This document shows, piece by piece, positions 62,165-64,000 of a stretch of DNA of 64,000 nt. This DNA comes from Blastococcus sp. HT6-30 (GTDB lineage Bacteria > Actinomycetota > Actinomycetes > Mycobacteriales > Geodermatophilaceae). Numbering within the stretch: the first letter of the stretch is position 1; each line of letters starts with the position of its first letter. The notes beneath the pieces are model-generated. The model made no database searches and was not told the DNA's origin. It was given only the letters and a program-made list of their open reading frames with translations. The stretch is taken from NCBI RefSeq assembly GCF_039729015.1, contig NZ_CP155792.1, positions 62,001 to 126,000 on the forward strand, read 5' to 3'. Position numbers and translations under genes: made by a program.

Positions 62165-62546
62165 GCCGGCCGGCAGGACCCGGGGCGTCGGTGCCGACGG
62201 TCATCCGCACCTGCAGGGTCAGCGGCGCTCGCACCGCGGACCGGCGCTGGCCCCGGATGGAAGGGCCGACGGGGCGCAGCCGCCACTGCGGCGGGCCGAG
62301 CTCCGCGGCGACGAGCGCGGTCGGGAGGGACCGCAGCTCCTCGGGTCCGCGCCAGATCACCTCGACGTGCTCACCGGGCTCCAGCCGCACCCGCCGTCTC
62401 GAGCGGTCCTCGGCGATCGACACCACGATCTCGGCGCTGCCCGACGACTCGACCAGGCTCATCAGGACGTCGCCCCTGCTGGTGGCCAGCAGGTCCACCA
62501 CCGTCCGTGGCTCCGGGTAGTCCACCCCCGGGTTCTCCACCATCAT
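62040..62546 (-). CDS. PilZ-type protein truncated after the RxxxR motif
   Basis: 168 residues as read, but only about the first 128 lie outside the fdrA-DUF1116 unit; the rest is antisense to the DUF1116 gene. The visible N-terminal domain (VVDLLATSRGDVLMSLVES to RGPEELRSLPTALV) resembles the N-terminal domain of YcgR-like c-di-GMP effectors, followed by RGQRRSAVRAPLTLQVR with the RxxxR motif. The PilZ barrel with D/NxSxxG is missing. GGAAAGGGGG precedes ATG 62546. Probably decayed. Confidence 0.5.
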   Translation of the reverse strand: MMVENPGVDYPEPRTVVDLLATSRGDVLMSLVESSGSAEIVVSIAEDRSRRRVRLEPGEHVEVIWRGPEELRSLPTALVAAELGPPQWRLRPVGPSIRGQRRSAVRAPLTLQVRMTVGTDAPGPAGRLRPSAPPRRARPGPARSTAAGAAPARRRPGRCRRSARPCRC

Positions 62547-62931
62547 TGGCCCCCTTTCCTTCTAGAACGGACGCGTCTTGGAACCCGCGCAGGCTATCGG
62601 GGCGGGATGCCGCCCGAGGCCGGTTGGCCGGCGTGTCGCCGTGGGGCGTGCCGTCCGCCCCGGGCGGGAGGCCCGGGCGGAACTGAAGCGGGGCCGCAGG
62701 TGGGCAGGTGGGGCACGGCGGAGGCAAATCCGTCCACGTCGTCCAGCGAGGCGGCGAATGGCACCCGGGAATGTCCTGACCGTGCACGGGGGTTGTCACG
62801 CCCGTCTCCTGCACGAGCTCACGAACCGGGTGGCGCAACGGAACGGCGCCTTGCCCGGGGTGGTCAGCCGCGCGGGGACGTCGCCGTCGCGGGTGGCGGT
62901 CGCCTCCGCCACCGCCAAGTTGGAGATCTGA
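62547..62931. other. Region upstream of rpsD
   Basis: 385 bp. Contains TTCTAGAA and the ribosome-binding site of the minus-strand PilZ-type gene at the left, and a possible 57-residue reading frame (62758-62931) at the right. S4 mRNAs are often autoregulated through structured leaders; I cannot identify a specific fold. Confidence 0.4.
62758..62931 (+). CDS. Possible small protein directly upstream of rpsD
   Basis: 57 residues (MAPGNVLTVHGGCHARLLHE at the start, ending ATAKLEI) with GAGG six bases before ATG. Its TGA is immediately followed by the GTG of rpsD, which would allow translational coupling. No family is recognised; it may be a leader peptide or chance. Confidence 0.3.
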   Translation: MAPGNVLTVHGGCHARLLHELTNRVAQRNGALPGVVSRAGTSPSRVAVASATAKLEI

Positions 62932-63534
62932 GTGAACACGCCCCGTCCCAAGGTCCGGCTCAGTCGCGCGCTGGGCATCCCCCTCACGCCGAAGTCCGCC
63001 CAGTACTTCGAGCGCCGCCCGTACCCGCCGGGCGAGCACGGGCGGAAGCGTCGCAAGGACAGCGACTACTCCACCCGCCTCAGGGAGAAGCAGCGCCTGC
63101 GCGCCCAGTACGACATCAGCGAGACGCAGCTGCGAGCGGCCTTCGACCGCGCCAGGCGGTCGGGCGGCAAGACCGGTGAGGCCCTGATCCAGGACCTCGA
63201 GTCGCGGCTCGACGCCACCGTCCTGCGCGCCGGCTTCGCCCGCACGATCTACCAGGCTCGCCAGTTCGTCACCCACCAGCACGTGCTGGTCAACGGCAAG
63301 CGCGTCGACCGGCCCTCCTACCGGCTCGAGCCGGGTGACTTCGTGCAGATCGCGGAGAAGTCCCGCACCAGGGAGCCGTTCGTCGTCGCCGCCTCCGGCG
63401 CGCACGCCGAGGCGCCGAAGTACCTCGAGGTGCGGCTGGCCGATCTGGTGGCCCGCTACGAGCGGACGCCGAACCGCGAGGAGGTCCCGGTCGTCTGCGA
63501 GGAGCAGCTGGTCGTGGAGTACTACTCCCGCTGA
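62932..63534 (+). CDS. rpsD: 30S ribosomal protein S4
   Basis: 200 residues from GTG 62932, with GGAG six bases upstream. Starts MNTPRPKVRLSRALGIPLTP, the stand-alone Streptomyces-like S4 type; FERRPYPPGEHGRKRRKDSDY has no zinc-binding cysteines. The S4 RNA-binding domain is at about 95-155 (RLDATVLRAGFARTIYQARQ). It binds 16S rRNA early in assembly. It is not in the rpsM-rpsK-rpoA cluster here, so it may be a paralogue or the only copy. Confidence 0.96.
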   Translation: MNTPRPKVRLSRALGIPLTPKSAQYFERRPYPPGEHGRKRRKDSDYSTRLREKQRLRAQYDISETQLRAAFDRARRSGGKTGEALIQDLESRLDATVLRAGFARTIYQARQFVTHQHVLVNGKRVDRPSYRLEPGDFVQIAEKSRTREPFVVAASGAHAEAPKYLEVRLADLVARYERTPNREEVPVVCEEQLVVEYYSR

Positions 63535-63651
63535 CCCCCGGGCGGGAGCTGCGCACCGACCCGCGGTGGTGGCCACCTGGCGGACGGTGCGCGCAGATCC
63601 CGAGTCGGGCTCCGGTGGCCCCGGACGAACGGAATCCCGGCCGCCCTGCCG

Positions 63652-64000
63652 GTGAAGGCGCTGCTGGCGCGCACGGACGACGCCGCGATCGCGCTCGTCG
63701 GCCTCCAGGTCTACTCGGCGGGGCTGTCGTTCACCCTGGTCGTGCGGGTGCGCGCCTGCGGGGACCACCAGCTGGACCGGCTGCACCACCTCATGGGTCG
63801 CACGGGCCCGGTCCGCGGCGCTTCCTGCTCGGCGTGCAGTTCGCCGACGGCCGGCGGGCCAGCACGGTCGGCTCCGCGGACGAGCTCGACGACGGCATCG
63901 TGCTCAGCCAGGGGTCAGGCTCCGGCGGGGAGCTGGAGCTGGAGCTGGACTGGTGGCTGCACCCGCTGCCGCCCGAGGGTCCGCTCCGGGTCGTCGTCCC
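63652..64000 (+). pseudogene. Frameshifted, incomplete gene at the window edge
   Basis: GTG 63652 opens VKALLARTDDAAIALVGLQV, continuing YSAGLSFTLVVRVRACG. At about 63800-63815 the homology-like reading moves to another frame: RRFLLGVQFADGRRASTVGS, later ELELELDWWLHPLPPEGPL. Together they resemble an uncharacterised actinobacterial family that I know only as hypothetical proteins. The 3' end is outside the window. One lost base near 63805 would explain it, as mutation or sequencing error. Confidence 0.5.

Noticed and set aside
62371..63789. 472-residue open frame on the minus strand
   Set aside because: Runs antisense through rpsD and the intergenic region; no plausible start or product.

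Overview
The window is high-GC actinobacterial DNA. Third-position G/C is near saturation, GTG starts are common, and many starts are leaderless. The gene content (ANTAR regulator, RsbW-like ATPases, a SpoIIE phosphatase, aerobic CO-dehydrogenase-like enzymes, tandem dynamin-like GTPases) and an in-frame amber codon at a selenocysteine position point to the family Geodermatophilaceae (Geodermatophilus, Blastococcus or Modestobacter). The family assignment is inference. No rRNA, tRNA, CRISPR array, insertion sequence or prophage is visible.

Layout. 0-9.2 kb: tail of a PASTA protein, a proline-rich membrane protein, cinA, a PAS-GGDEF-EAL protein, a NYN-domain protein and two overlapping dynamin-like GTPases. 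9.3-16.7 kb: signalling genes (two RsbW-like ATPases, a GAF-ANTAR protein, a large GAF/PAS/SpoIIE phosphatase), a nucleoside hydrolase, and an unrecognised protein carrying a duplicated RRMAxWGAGE motif, followed by about 0.8 kb without a convincing gene. 17-24.9 kb: a thiamin locus. A minus-strand unit (cytX-thiO-thiS-thiG and a ThiE/TenI-like gene) diverges from a plus-strand unit (two tenA genes, thiM, thiE, thiD), with one TPP riboswitch in front of cytX and another in front of thiM. 24.9-37.7 kb: housekeeping and stress genes (Nramp transporter, Mut7-C protein, SDR, a frameshifted GNAT, hydrolases, msrA, haloalkane dehalogenase, rlmG-like methyltransferase, MEDS-ATPase, MarR, ATP-dependent DNA ligase, NUDIX, DUF1992, a 58-residue acidic protein). 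37.8-41.7 kb: hyuA-hyuB. 41.9-53 kb: a UAG-selenocysteine redox protein, DUF421, MarR with an ABC exporter, old yellow enzyme, flavohaemoglobin, a GGDEF protein, oxidoreductases and a truncated HxlR regulator. 52.9-62.2 kb: a catabolic block with CoxM-CoxS-CoxL-CoxG, a uracil/xanthine permease, and FdrA plus DUF1116. 62-64 kb: a truncated PilZ-type gene, rpsD, and a frameshifted gene at the edge.

The strongest observations are these. (1) The gene at 41938-42597 has TAG exactly where a WCPYC redox motif would carry its first cysteine, followed by a bacterial-SECIS-like hairpin with a GGUC loop. The same gene also terminates with TAG. (2) A 15-bp motif, AGCGCTGAGRTACYT, occurs at the promoters of hyuA, coxM, the permease and fdrA, and predicts one regulon for degradation of nitrogen compounds. 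(3) A dispersed palindrome with 13-17 bp arms occurs three times; one copy lies inside a coding sequence, in the linker of the CoxG-like protein. (4) About fifteen genes have a YANNNT hexamer 6-7 nt before the start codon, so leaderless expression is common here.
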